From a virus: 20,376 nucleotides of DNA. Shown one piece after another: positions 11,762 through 20,376 of this stretch. Both the position numbers and the translations under genes were made by a program. Positions within the stretch are counted from its first letter, which is position 1, and the number at the start of each line of letters is the position of its first letter. The notes beneath the pieces are model-generated. The model ran no database searches. It was not told the origin of the DNA and saw nothing but the letters and a program-made list of their open reading frames with translations. The stretch is taken from the IMG/VR virus record IMGVR_UViG_3300025087_000338, positions 1-20,376 of that record; one strand, 5' to 3'.

Positions 11762-12364
11762 ATGAATAAATTCTATGTTAGTCTGGCCGACAACTATAAG
11801 AGAACCGAACCGTTTATGACGGATTGGGACTACGAGTTGATTGGTGATGTGTTTAGGACCGAGTTCGATGTTTATTTCTCAGAGCAAGAGAAACTTGCAA
11901 ATGCAGGTGGTGGTAAGACAAGACAGTTGTTCAAGGGTGAGTATGTTAAGAAGTTTATGGTTACAAAGAGAATCAATATGGTGGATGACCCAAGTAACGG
12001 AAATTTGAAGTCCGTGTTTGTTCTAAAACCAGGAGAAAAGAAACTTATTGACGAAAGAGCAAAGGGAAGTTTAGCACCAAGATTTGAATATAAGACAAAG
12101 ATAAAAGAGGATGGAACTGAAACACAACCAGAAGGATTTATGAAATTTGAACCACTTCCAGGCAATCAGACCGACGTTCAAAGAGACAGTAAAACTTTGC
12201 AAGTTACAGGAAATGATATATCATATTTTGAAGAAGAGAAGGAAGTTGATGCTGAACCTATAGTTGTTGAAGCTAAGGCAGAAGTATTTACTTGCCCTAA
12301 GTGTGAAAAAGGGTTTGATAGTGCAAAGAAACTGAATGGACATAAAATGAGTTGTAAAGCATAA
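11762..12364 (+). CDS. hypothetical protein with C-terminal C2HC zinc finger (200 aa)
   Basis: Residues 1 to about 145 are a folded, beta/alpha domain with no family I recognise (MNKFYVSLADNYKRTEPFMT; EYVKKFMVTKRINMVDDPSN). Residues 146-175 are an acidic linker. Residues 176-200 are a zinc finger with C178-x2-C181-x12-H194-x4-C198 and the conserved F and L positions (GF, KKLNGH). A eukaryote-like finger on a protein between TerL and portal is unusual but known among phages and prokaryotic proteins. It may bind DNA at the packaging machine or be an accessory head protein. Confidence 0.7.
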   Translation: MNKFYVSLADNYKRTEPFMTDWDYELIGDVFRTEFDVYFSEQEKLANAGGGKTRQLFKGEYVKKFMVTKRINMVDDPSNGNLKSVFVLKPGEKKLIDERAKGSLAPRFEYKTKIKEDGTETQPEGFMKFEPLPGNQTDVQRDSKTLQVTGNDISYFEEEKEVDAEPIVVEAKAEVFTCPKCEKGFDSAKKLNGHKMSCKA

Positions 12365-12365
12365 T

Positions 12366-12647
12366 ATGGGAAACATAATGATAGGAAATCCTATTTCTAC
12401 GGATAACATTCCAAATGCATTTTGGCCTTGGTTTAATGACCTAGGCGAGAAGTATGACCTATGTACAATGGAAGTAAAGGGTGGAGACATTCAGGTTGTA
12501 AGAGTAAAAGTATTTGTAGACGGCCCAAAGGCTGTTAAAAACTTAAAGTATGGCAAAATAACCTCTGATAGTTCGGGAGAATTCTTAGAGAGAACATTCA
12601 TTCCTAGATATAGTAGAGAACGGGACGAAATTATTTTGGAACAATAA
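12366..12647 (+). CDS. hypothetical protein (93 aa)
   Basis: This is a mostly strand-forming small protein (GDIQVVRVKVFVDGPKAVKN; LERTFIPRYSRERDEIILEQ) with no cysteine motif or membrane segment. It starts one base after the preceding stop and ends before the portal, so it is probably co-translated with the packaging and head genes. In-frame ATGs at codons 1 and 5 are both possible starts. No family is recognised. Confidence 0.65.
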   Translation: MGNIMIGNPISTDNIPNAFWPWFNDLGEKYDLCTMEVKGGDIQVVRVKVFVDGPKAVKNLKYGKITSDSSGEFLERTFIPRYSRERDEIILEQ

Positions 12648-12664
12648 TCTAAAAATATAAAAGA

Positions 12665-14941
12665 ATGGAACAATCACTTCCAAAGAGACGTTATACACTC
12701 GAAGAGTCTGGACCAATCGAGAAAGTTAGGTCGGCCTTTGTATCTTCGAGAAATGCAAGGCAGAATAATTCATATCATGCAGAGAAGAATTGGAATGATG
12801 TCTGGGATACGCAAGAAAAGATAGACATTGGGTATAGCGAATTACCTGCAGCAGATGAGTTTGAATCAGATGTTAAATCTCCAATGACCTCGGGAAGAAT
12901 TGAGTCTACTATGCAGAAGCTAAAGAGGCTTAATGTGCAGTATGTTGTTAGACCAGACGATTCAAGAGAGCCAAGAGATAAGAGAAAGGCTAGAGTAATA
13001 CAGGAACTATTAAACAACCTATTCCAGAGAAGAAAATTCAAAGCCAGGTTAATGACTTGGTGGAAAGACTGCTTAACACACGGTTCTGCATTTATGCACG
13101 TTTACTATTTGAGAAAGAAAAGAACTGTACAAATGCCAAAGGTTGATGTTAAGAGCATGACACAGGAGGAGAAGGTGAAGTTAACCAATAAAGAAAAGGT
13201 ATATAAGGAGGAAGTTATTTATGATTATGACGACATTGCTTTTGAACCAGTCAAGAGGCAAGAAATATACGAAGACCCCTCGGCGAGAAGTATGCACGGC
13301 ACGAGTTACGAAGCACAGTGGATTATTAGAAGAATGTTGCCCTCTGTAGAACAGTTCAAAGCTATGTTTAGTGCAGACCCAGAAGCTAAGAATGTTAATA
13401 AAGTAAGACCAGTTTCGTCTTATGTTGGAGAGGATGTAGAGTTCTTCGAACCACCTAAAGATGTTACAAATACAAACTGTGTTGAACTACTACACTACTA
13501 CAACAAGGCTGATGATAGATATATAGTAGTAGCAAACGACATCTTAATTAAGGATGTTCCACTTCCATACAGACACAAACAGTTACCATTCGTTAAGATT
13601 GACGCTTACGAAGTTTTGCACCAGTTTAACGGAATGGGTATTCCAGACAAGCTCAAGAACGTACAGTCCGAGGAGGAAATACTCAAAAATCTTGTTTATG
13701 ATAGGTTACATATAACAGCAAATCCTATAATAAAGGTGAAGAAGTCCATTTACGGGGAATTCAGTAAGGCATACCAAACAGCACAACCTGGACTTATGGT
13801 CCCAGTAAATAATCAGGACGATGTACAGTCACTTGATTATCCAGCTATGAACTTTGATATGTTTAGAGGAATAGATATGCTTGATAGAGATGCAGTTATA
13901 GCAACACAAATTGACCCAACTCAAATGGGCGTGAACCAGAAGTATGTATCTGCAACAACAAGTATGTTCACCAAAGAGCAGGCAGACGCTTTCATAGCTT
14001 CTTTGATAGACACTTGGACAGAACCTTTGATTATTGCAGGTGAGATGTGTATCTCCTTAATGAGCCAGTTTTACACCATTCCTAGAGTCGAGGCCGCAGG
14101 GAAGACCGCTAAGAACAAGAATATGAGACTGCTTGATATTGAGATAAATCCAAACACACTAGAGGTCAGAGAAAAGAGGGGAAAATACTCGTACCTAGAG
14201 ATTAAACCAGAATTCTTCAATATTAATGGAGACTGGGAAGTTGAAATATCTCCAGAGAGTGTTGAGTTACAGAGTCGGGCAATAGAGATGCAGAAGGCAC
14301 AAACAGCCTTGGCACAGTACGCACCATTTATGATAGACCCTAACGACCCAAAGAGTAAGATGTCAAATCCTATGGGATGGGTTGATGGCCCTAAACTCCT
14401 TGAATGGAGTATGGAAGTTCAGAGTATACCAAAGGAGATTATGGCAGTATTGACAGAAGACGAGGACATTTCTACCGAGAGGGCTGAGTTACAGGGTAAA
14501 AAACTACAGGCTGGAGAAGTAGTTCCAGGAATCGCAGGAGAACCAGAAGCTCATATATGGGTTCACGTGGAACAAATGAGAATATTAAACGGTAAGAAGA
14601 AGAACATTGAGAAGCAATTTGAGGACTTTCCACCAGAGGTTATGGAACTTGCTATGCAGACTCCAGAAGCCGAGGAAATGAAGAAACTAGACGGTATATT
14701 ACAGTTATACGTTGAGCATTTAATGGCAGACACGGCACCAAAGGTAATGGATGCACCAGGGGTAATGAAGGATAGTCAACCAGAACCAGCAGCACAAGCG
14801 TCAGTACCAATGCCTCCTGGATTAACACCAGCAGGTGGAGCACAACCTCCAATGCCAGCAGCAGGAAACCAACAGTCAGGAATGACACCAGAAGAGAGTA
14901 GCCCAAGTGGAATGGGAAGACCACCAATGGCAATGCAGTAA
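12665..14941 (+). CDS. portal protein
   Basis: This 758-residue protein sits in the usual place between terminase and scaffold. The N-terminal part carries WNDVWDTQEKIDIGYSELP and a PMTSGRIESTMQKLKRLNVQ segment of the kind seen in large portals, followed by a helical wing and stem region (VELLHYYNKADDRYIVV; GMGIPDKLKNVQSEEEILKN; a DPTQMGVN loop). Residues about 700-758 are a proline/glycine/methionine/alanine-rich, probably flexible tail (MPPGLTPAGGAQPP). Portal dodecamers form the DNA channel at one head vertex. Length fits P22-like rather than HK97-type portals. The leader repeats the AAAAATATAA motif seen before TerL. Confidence 0.85.
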   Translation: MEQSLPKRRYTLEESGPIEKVRSAFVSSRNARQNNSYHAEKNWNDVWDTQEKIDIGYSELPAADEFESDVKSPMTSGRIESTMQKLKRLNVQYVVRPDDSREPRDKRKARVIQELLNNLFQRRKFKARLMTWWKDCLTHGSAFMHVYYLRKKRTVQMPKVDVKSMTQEEKVKLTNKEKVYKEEVIYDYDDIAFEPVKRQEIYEDPSARSMHGTSYEAQWIIRRMLPSVEQFKAMFSADPEAKNVNKVRPVSSYVGEDVEFFEPPKDVTNTNCVELLHYYNKADDRYIVVANDILIKDVPLPYRHKQLPFVKIDAYEVLHQFNGMGIPDKLKNVQSEEEILKNLVYDRLHITANPIIKVKKSIYGEFSKAYQTAQPGLMVPVNNQDDVQSLDYPAMNFDMFRGIDMLDRDAVIATQIDPTQMGVNQKYVSATTSMFTKEQADAFIASLIDTWTEPLIIAGEMCISLMSQFYTIPRVEAAGKTAKNKNMRLLDIEINPNTLEVREKRGKYSYLEIKPEFFNINGDWEVEISPESVELQSRAIEMQKAQTALAQYAPFMIDPNDPKSKMSNPMGWVDGPKLLEWSMEVQSIPKEIMAVLTEDEDISTERAELQGKKLQAGEVVPGIAGEPEAHIWVHVEQMRILNGKKKNIEKQFEDFPPEVMELAMQTPEAEEMKKLDGILQLYVEHLMADTAPKVMDAPGVMKDSQPEPAAQASVPMPPGLTPAGGAQPPMPAAGNQQSGMTPEESSPSGMGRPPMAMQ

Positions 14942-14963
14942 ATAAATTAAGTAGTAGTAAACT

Positions 14964-15287
14964 ATGGAAGTAAGGACAATGGGCCTTAAAAAGGTTCCTA
15001 TACAGGAGCTCACAGGAGACCAGCTAGATGCGTTGGTGTTATTTGGGAAGACAGAAGCTTTCGCAATTCTTAAAGAGTTGGCAGAGAAGGAAAAGTATCA
15101 CAGGTATCAAGAGGAATTTCTTAATGCTCCTAATATGGAGTCTATAAACTATCTCAGAGGAATCAATACTGGAATTGACTTTATAATGGACAGAGTAGAG
15201 GTGGCAAAGGAAGAACTGTTAAACAGAGGGGATAAGAGTGAAGAGACAGAGAGTGATGAAGTTGACAAAGGCGATAAATTAAAATAA
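14964..15287 (+). CDS. hypothetical helical protein (107 aa)
   Basis: The protein is helical, with a middle region (DALVLFGKTEAFAILKELAE) and a very acidic/lysine C-terminus (EETESDEVDKGDKLK). Two starts are possible: the ATG at 14964, which follows the TTAAGTAGTAG leader motif, or codon 6 (14979), which follows a GTAAGGACA that could act as an SD. It lies between portal and scaffold, as small head-assembly accessory proteins do. No family is recognised. Confidence 0.65.
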   Translation: MEVRTMGLKKVPIQELTGDQLDALVLFGKTEAFAILKELAEKEKYHRYQEEFLNAPNMESINYLRGINTGIDFIMDRVEVAKEELLNRGDKSEETESDEVDKGDKLK

Positions 15288-15301
15288 TATGATTTTATAG
15301 T

Positions 15302-15490
15302 ATGGATAAGAAACAAGAAGCAAAATTCGAAGAGATTTATGTGAAATTCATAAAGAAATGCTTGAAGGATAACATAATGCCAAGCCCTGTAATAGTATAC
15401 GGGCCACAGGGAATATTCCCTAAGATTGATTTTACAACAGTGACCGATGAGATAAAGACCGAGATACTTAGCTCTTTAGATAAGAAGTAG
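15302..15490 (+). CDS. hypothetical protein (62 aa)
   Basis: The N-terminal helix (KKQEAKFEEIYVKFIKKCL) is followed by a short beta hairpin-like part (PSPVIVYGPQGIFPKIDFT) and a C-terminal helix. No family is recognised. It is packed between the previous gene and the scaffold in the head operon. Confidence 0.6.
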   Translation: MDKKQEAKFEEIYVKFIKKCLKDNIMPSPVIVYGPQGIFPKIDFTTVTDEIKTEILSSLDKK

Positions 15491-15516
15491 TAAATAAATT
15501 TTTTATAAAAACAAAG

Positions 15517-16344
15517 ATGGACGAAGAGAATAAAGTGGTTCAAACCACAACCTCTCCTACACCTGAGACGGAACCTATAGTTCCTGAGGTAGAGGAGAAT
15601 GTTGAAGGAAGCGATACCGATACCCAGCCAACCAGCGAGGCTGACGTAGTACAAGAGGAATCTGGTGAGGAGACAGTCGATACGCCTGTTTCTAATTGGG
15701 AAAATGATAAGAAGGCGATGTCAGGGAAAATAAGTAGTTTGGAGAAAGAACGAAATGAGTATCAACAAAAGGCGAGATTGCTAGAGGCACTTGATAGTGC
15801 AGCTGCAAACGACCCTGAGTTTATGAGGATAGCAAACAAGAAGTTAGTAGAACAAGGATTGCTTGACGAGTCAGTGTTACAGGAATTTGAGCAGACAGTG
15901 CCCCAGAAAACTGACGGTACAACCCAAAACCCTGCAATATTATGGGCTCAGCAACAAATGCAGAACGAAAAGAATAAAAGAGAGGAGTTTTTCAAAAGTT
16001 TTGAGGAACGACACTCTGACCTAACAGAAGGTAGTCCTGAAATAGTCCGAGCAAACCGAAATGCAATTGGTGCAGCGGCAGCGAGAATTATGGCAAAGGA
16101 CAATGTTTCTGAAGGGGATGCTTACGAACATGCATACAAACTTATAATGAACCCAAATCAATTAATTGAGGACGGTAAGTTACAGGGGATTGCACAAGCA
16201 CAATCTGGTTTACCTTCTGAAGGAGCGGCCTCGGGCGGAGTAGCGAAGTCTTCGGGTGGAGTAATATTAACACCTGAACAAAAAGATGTAGCAAAACGTT
16301 TTGGCATGACAGAAGAAAAATATGCACAAAGTTTAGAGGAGTAA
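15517..16344 (+). CDS. capsid scaffolding protein (putative)
   Basis: The 275-residue protein has an acidic, disordered N-terminus (residues 1-60, rich in E, T, P), a coiled-coil stretch (KKAMSGKISSLEKERNEYQQ, residues 65-84) and a helical remainder with a glycine/serine-rich segment (GAASGGVAKSSGG) before a final helix. That composition and its position directly before the decoration and capsid genes fit a scaffold, which fills the prohead and is removed before packaging. No protease motif is visible, so release rather than cleavage is possible. The call is by context and composition. Confidence 0.75.
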   Translation: MDEENKVVQTTTSPTPETEPIVPEVEENVEGSDTDTQPTSEADVVQEESGEETVDTPVSNWENDKKAMSGKISSLEKERNEYQQKARLLEALDSAAANDPEFMRIANKKLVEQGLLDESVLQEFEQTVPQKTDGTTQNPAILWAQQQMQNEKNKREEFFKSFEERHSDLTEGSPEIVRANRNAIGAAAARIMAKDNVSEGDAYEHAYKLIMNPNQLIEDGKLQGIAQAQSGLPSEGAASGGVAKSSGGVILTPEQKDVAKRFGMTEEKYAQSLEE

Positions 16345-16378
16345 TCTTCTAATATTTTAATTTTGACAATTTAATATC

Positions 16379-16837
16379 ATGTACGGAGCAAGAGTAATCA
16401 AATCCCTTTCGGGACAAGATAGAGTCCACATGGAATTTAACGCTGCAGGAACATTCGCTGCAGGTGATTTCGTAATGTTGGATGGTTCCACAGGTGAAGT
16501 AGTAGTAGCTACTGCAGGTTCAAGTATTTTAGGTGTAGCTTTAGAAGCTGCAACAAACGCAAGCACAAAAGTTATGGTTGATATCACACCAGGAATGGTT
16601 GTTTTGATGGATAACGATAACGACACTGAGACATTCGCAGCAACACATGTTGGAGAATGGGGAGATTTTATTGGTGCAACTGGTGCAATGCAGATTAACT
16701 CAAACACATTGAGTTCTACAAAAGCACAGTTACAATGTTTAGAATATAACCCACAAGGTTATGGACTAGATTCAGATACAAGCATTGGTTTGTTCTATGT
16801 TGCTGAGAGACAGATTTGTGAGCAAGCAGCAGCGTAG
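16379..16837 (+). CDS. head decoration protein (putative)
   Basis: This 152-residue beta-rich, glycine/alanine/threonine-rich protein has segments such as GTFAAGDFVMLDGSTGEVVV and SILGVALEAA that resemble capsid-stabilising decoration proteins placed just before the major capsid gene in many tailed phages. It has no catalytic motif. The sequence around the start (TTGACAATTTAATATC ATG) has a TTGACA but no -10, so I do not call a promoter. Confidence 0.65.
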   Translation: MYGARVIKSLSGQDRVHMEFNAAGTFAAGDFVMLDGSTGEVVVATAGSSILGVALEAATNASTKVMVDITPGMVVLMDNDNDTETFAATHVGEWGDFIGATGAMQINSNTLSSTKAQLQCLEYNPQGYGLDSDTSIGLFYVAERQICEQAAA

Positions 16838-16873
16838 TTTTAGTAGTATTTTTAATTTTAGTAGTTTTAAGTT

Positions 16874-17854
16874 ATGGCAAACAGTTTAGTACCAGTAGCA
16901 CCAGTAACAGTTGCTGCAAATTCAAAACTCATTGACCCAGGGATAAAAGCCGTTTTAGCGGATAGTTATTCTGTGCTGGATGAAAAACTGATGAAGATTT
17001 TCAAGACAGTAGATATGAGGACATTGAGTGAAGAGTTCGCAGGATACGCTGGTTTGGGAAGCATTCCTATAGTTAATGAACTAGGAGAATTCAGTGAAGA
17101 TGCAATAATGCATACTTATGATACGACATTGACCGCATTCAAATATGGGGAACTTTTATCAATTTCTTATGAATTGTTAGAGGACGACCTAAGTGGTGCA
17201 GTTGAAAAAGCAAAGTATGGGACAAGAGCATTGGTAAGAAAAGCAGAAGCTATTGGAGCAAGTGTATTCAACAACGGGTTCAATACATCCTATACTTCAT
17301 ATGGAGATGCAAAGCCTCTATTCTCAGTATCTCACACGAGAGCTGATGGTGGAGCAGCACAAAGTAACGCAAGTGCTACAGGAATCACTCTTACAGAGGA
17401 TAACCTGGAGACAGCTATTTTAGCTATGAGAAGTCAGTTAGATGATAGAGGAAACTTAATCTCTATAGTTCCTGACACATTGTTAGTACCTCCTGCATTG
17501 GAGAAAGAAGCTCTTATTATAACTAAGAGTTCTAATAGAAGTGGTACCGCAAACAATGACGCAAATGTAAACAACATGAGAGAATATACTGGTGGACAAC
17601 TAAAGGTAGTCGTTTGGGACTTCTTAGGTGCAGCCGCTGGTGGTTCTGACACAGCATGGTTCTTACTTTCAAGCACAGACAACCAAATCAAGTGGGGTTG
17701 GAGAAGAAAACCATCTGTAAAGAAGCTCGAAGAGGCAGTTGGAGCAAAGAATGAAACAGCTTACTGGAAGATGTCATTCAGAGCAGCCTTTGGATGGTTG
17801 GATTTCAGAGGAGCTTGGGGGAGCAAAGGAGATGGAGCAACTTACGCAAGTTAG
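16874..17854 (+). CDS. major capsid protein
   Basis: The 326-residue product has features of the HK97-fold capsid class related to Mu gpT. These are an N-terminal arm, a GELLSISYELLEDDLSG helix (spine helix region near residues 95-115), the GDAKPLFSVSHTRADGG segment (about 140-157), and a C-terminal half with PDTLLVPPALEKEALIITKS and a WGWRRKPSV strand. It forms the icosahedral shell with the decoration protein. It is immediately followed by three hairpins (17876-17950), typical of a highly expressed gene. The family assignment is from pattern recognition. Confidence 0.85.
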   Translation: MANSLVPVAPVTVAANSKLIDPGIKAVLADSYSVLDEKLMKIFKTVDMRTLSEEFAGYAGLGSIPIVNELGEFSEDAIMHTYDTTLTAFKYGELLSISYELLEDDLSGAVEKAKYGTRALVRKAEAIGASVFNNGFNTSYTSYGDAKPLFSVSHTRADGGAAQSNASATGITLTEDNLETAILAMRSQLDDRGNLISIVPDTLLVPPALEKEALIITKSSNRSGTANNDANVNNMREYTGGQLKVVVWDFLGAAAGGSDTAWFLLSSTDNQIKWGWRRKPSVKKLEEAVGAKNETAYWKMSFRAAFGWLDFRGAWGSKGDGATYAS

Positions 17855-17875
17855 TTTTGATTTAGCTCTTTAATT

Positions 17876-17950
17876 TCTGATAATAATCAGACGAGTGGTG
17901 GGCGTAACCCACTCGTTAACAATCCGTTGGACACGTTACGATAAGACGTG
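17876..17950 (+). other. cluster of three hairpins after the capsid gene
   Basis: Three stems follow in 75 bases: TCTGAT/ATCAGA (17876-17891), an 8-bp ACGAGTGG/CCACTCGT stem (17891-17916) and CACGT/ACGTG (17932-17950). None has a T-run directly after it, so a classic intrinsic terminator is not supported. They may partly stop transcription or protect the capsid mRNA 3' end, or act in the leader of the next gene. Confidence 0.55.
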
Positions 17951-17985
17951 GTAAATATTAGGATTAATTTTAGGAAACAAACAAA

Positions 17986-18951
17986 ATGGGAGTAACAAAT
18001 TTTGATATTGTGAAAGCTAGCCAATTCTTGGGAGCAACACAATTCTTTACGTTCGGAAATGTATGGTATGTAGACTATACAAATGGTAGTGATGGAAATT
18101 CGGGAAAGTCCCCAATTGAAGCATTTAAGACCATTCAAAAAGCACATGACATGGCAACTACAAACAACCATGATGTGATTTATTTGAGTGCTTATGCAGC
18201 TCACACACCAACTTCAATGATTACTATAACTAAAAACAGATTGCACTTTGTTGCAGCTGACTTTAGACCAGGTAGTATTGGAATGGGTGCAAGATGTAGA
18301 GTAGCTATGGGAGACAGTACTGTCGCAGCAGATATTGCTTTAATGCAAAATACTGGTGTAGGCAACACATTCTCTGGTATCAAATTCGATAGTTCAAGCA
18401 CAGTTGCAGCATCTTTGTATGCAGTAACTGAGGGCGGAGAATATTCAGTTTATGAGGGATGTGAATTCTATAAGTCTTCAGACTTAGATGAAACGGCAGC
18501 GGCAGAAGTCGCAAATAATGGAGATTCAGCACAGTGGGTAAACTGTACATTTGGTTCTAGCGCAAACATAATTGCTGACAATAAAATCAGGCCAAATATG
18601 TTAGTTTCTGGTGGAATAATCTCAGGCAAAAAGTGTAGAGATAATGTAATCCAGAATTGTCTATTCTTATCCAAATCTGCTGGAACAGAGCATGTGGATA
18701 TTTATGGAGCAAATGCAACCGATGTTGAGAGAATGTTACTTGTCAAAAATAGTACATTCATGAGTAATGCCTTGGGTGCAGCAACTCCGGCTCATGCAGT
18801 TGGATTTGGCGCAGCTCAAACAGAAGGTTCAGTCCTATTACAGGATTGTGCATCTGTAGACCATACAGTTATGGCACAGGCAGCAGTCGGAATATATGTA
18901 GCGGGAGCGGTCCCAACATTCGCAACTACGGGAGTAGCAGTGGCTTCTTAA
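17986..18951 (+). CDS. right-handed beta-helix virion protein
   Basis: The 321-residue protein contains near residues 28-50 the segment YVDYTNGSDGNSGKSPIEAF, a signature that begins many phage parallel beta-helix proteins of the pectate-lyase type. Further turns with NCTFG, NCLFLSKS, KNSTFMSN and QDCASVDHT repeat with asparagine/cysteine ladders. There are no obvious catalytic residues. In such gene orders (directly after the capsid) these proteins can be head fibres or attachment proteins, while others act as polysaccharide depolymerases. Confidence 0.7.
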   Translation: MGVTNFDIVKASQFLGATQFFTFGNVWYVDYTNGSDGNSGKSPIEAFKTIQKAHDMATTNNHDVIYLSAYAAHTPTSMITITKNRLHFVAADFRPGSIGMGARCRVAMGDSTVAADIALMQNTGVGNTFSGIKFDSSSTVAASLYAVTEGGEYSVYEGCEFYKSSDLDETAAAEVANNGDSAQWVNCTFGSSANIIADNKIRPNMLVSGGIISGKKCRDNVIQNCLFLSKSAGTEHVDIYGANATDVERMLLVKNSTFMSNALGAATPAHAVGFGAAQTEGSVLLQDCASVDHTVMAQAAVGIYVAGAVPTFATTGVAVAS

Positions 18952-18973
18952 TAGAAGACTGTTCTCAGTTAGA

Positions 18974-19003
18974 GGAGGGGGTAGAAATACCCTCTTTTCT
19001 TTT
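18974..19003 (+). terminator. intrinsic terminator after the beta-helix gene
   Basis: GAGG plus a G-run and TA (18975-18983) pairs with TACCCTC (18988-18994) around a GAAA-type loop and is followed by TTTTCTTTTATT. This is a good rho-independent terminator. Confidence 0.75.
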
Positions 19004-19064
19004 ATTGTAATTTTTGAATTAATCTTGTACTATAAATGAAGTATATAAATTAATATTTTGTCGT

Positions 19065-19439
19065 ATGGGTAATCTTTGGGAAAAAATAAAGGTGCTCGAT
19101 GATGTAACAGCAACAACTACGTCAACAGCGATTTCTATCGCAGGAGCTAAAAAAGTTATTCTTGTCTATAAAAGAGCAGACCACAATGAAGGAAAAACAG
19201 TATTTTCAGCACAGGTTTCTTTAGATGGCGTCAATTACATCACTTATAACAAGTGGATTAGTAACGTAGCAAATACAAATGCTCAGACACTTACTAGGGT
19301 TGCAAGTGTAGATACTGGAACAGCGAATGCCACTGGACTCTTAACAATGTCTCCAGAGGACGGCTTCTTAGACATTAAAGTCACTGCAACAGAAACGACC
19401 GATGGAACTCATAGTGCTTGGTTGTATATAGAATACTAA
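19065..19439 (+). CDS. beta-sandwich virion protein (putative, 124 aa)
   Basis: The protein alternates short hydrophobic strands (TAISIAGAKKVILVYKRA; KTVFSAQVSLDGVNYITY; GFLDIKVTATET; SAWLYIEY) like a jelly-roll or Ig-type beta sandwich. It contains no catalytic or binding motif. It lies between the terminator after the beta-helix gene and the fibre gene, suggesting a head or adhesion fibre decoration. No promoter with clear -35 and -10 is visible in the 60-base leader. Confidence 0.6.
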   Translation: MGNLWEKIKVLDDVTATTTSTAISIAGAKKVILVYKRADHNEGKTVFSAQVSLDGVNYITYNKWISNVANTNAQTLTRVASVDTGTANATGLLTMSPEDGFLDIKVTATETTDGTHSAWLYIEY

Positions 19440-19491
19440 TATAATTTAAGAATCCTCAAGTAGAAGTAGGTAGTAGGTATAACATTAAAAC

Positions 19492-20376
<885 letters not shown>

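Noticed and set aside
16363-16368. TTGACA before the decoration protein as a promoter -35
   Set aside because: No -10 follows at 16-18 bases; the sequence lies at the ATG.

Overview
The window looks like part of a tailed double-stranded DNA bacteriophage genome (AT-rich, densely packed, mostly small genes). The hallmark genes are a large terminase, portal, scaffold, HK97-fold major capsid protein, decoration proteins and a collagen-like tail fibre. The host cannot be fixed from the sequence. Most virion genes have no Shine-Dalgarno (SD) sequence but A/T-rich leaders, as in Bacteroidota and their phages. However, several early genes do have SD sequences and the promoters I can see are sigma70-type, so Bacteroidota is only a suggestion. 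The genetic code is standard.

Layout. Positions 1-7250 are transcribed leftward: small hypothetical genes, a repeat protein with about 16 NTG pentapeptides, and a recombination block (NinG-like nuclease, RecB-type PD-(D/E)XK exonuclease, SSB-like protein). These are interrupted by long non-coding stretches that fold well on the minus strand. Leftward promoters are seen at 7129-7157, 5744-5772 and 2140-2168. A divergent intergenic region (about 7252-7850) holds G-rich tracts and hairpins. From a strong promoter at 7851-7879 the rightward early block (7907-9279) encodes a zinc-knuckle protein, a tandem ribbon-helix-helix regulator, an Sm/Hfq-like protein, a tiny membrane protein and a hypothetical. 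A second promoter near 9268-9296 leads into the packaging and virion genes: TerS, a Phd-like/zinc-ribbon protein, TerL, a zinc-finger protein, portal, scaffold, decoration, major capsid, beta-helix protein, beta-sandwich protein, and a fibre that runs off the right edge.

The leftward genes probably take over the cell and process replicated DNA. The rightward early block probably regulates at DNA and RNA level. The late genes build and fill the head.

The most unusual features are three. (1) Two leader RNAs (1250-1362 and 4906-5112) share identical outer sequences but carry unrelated folded cores, with a possible core-less copy at 7475-7488. (2) A long untranslated or weakly coding, hairpin-rich transcript lies downstream of a consensus leftward promoter (5265-5737). 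(3) The 16-unit, 15-bp repeat varies at exactly two first-codon positions and nowhere else. Several genes too short for ordinary gene calling (17, 32, 42, 45, 49 and 55 aa) fit exactly between their neighbours.
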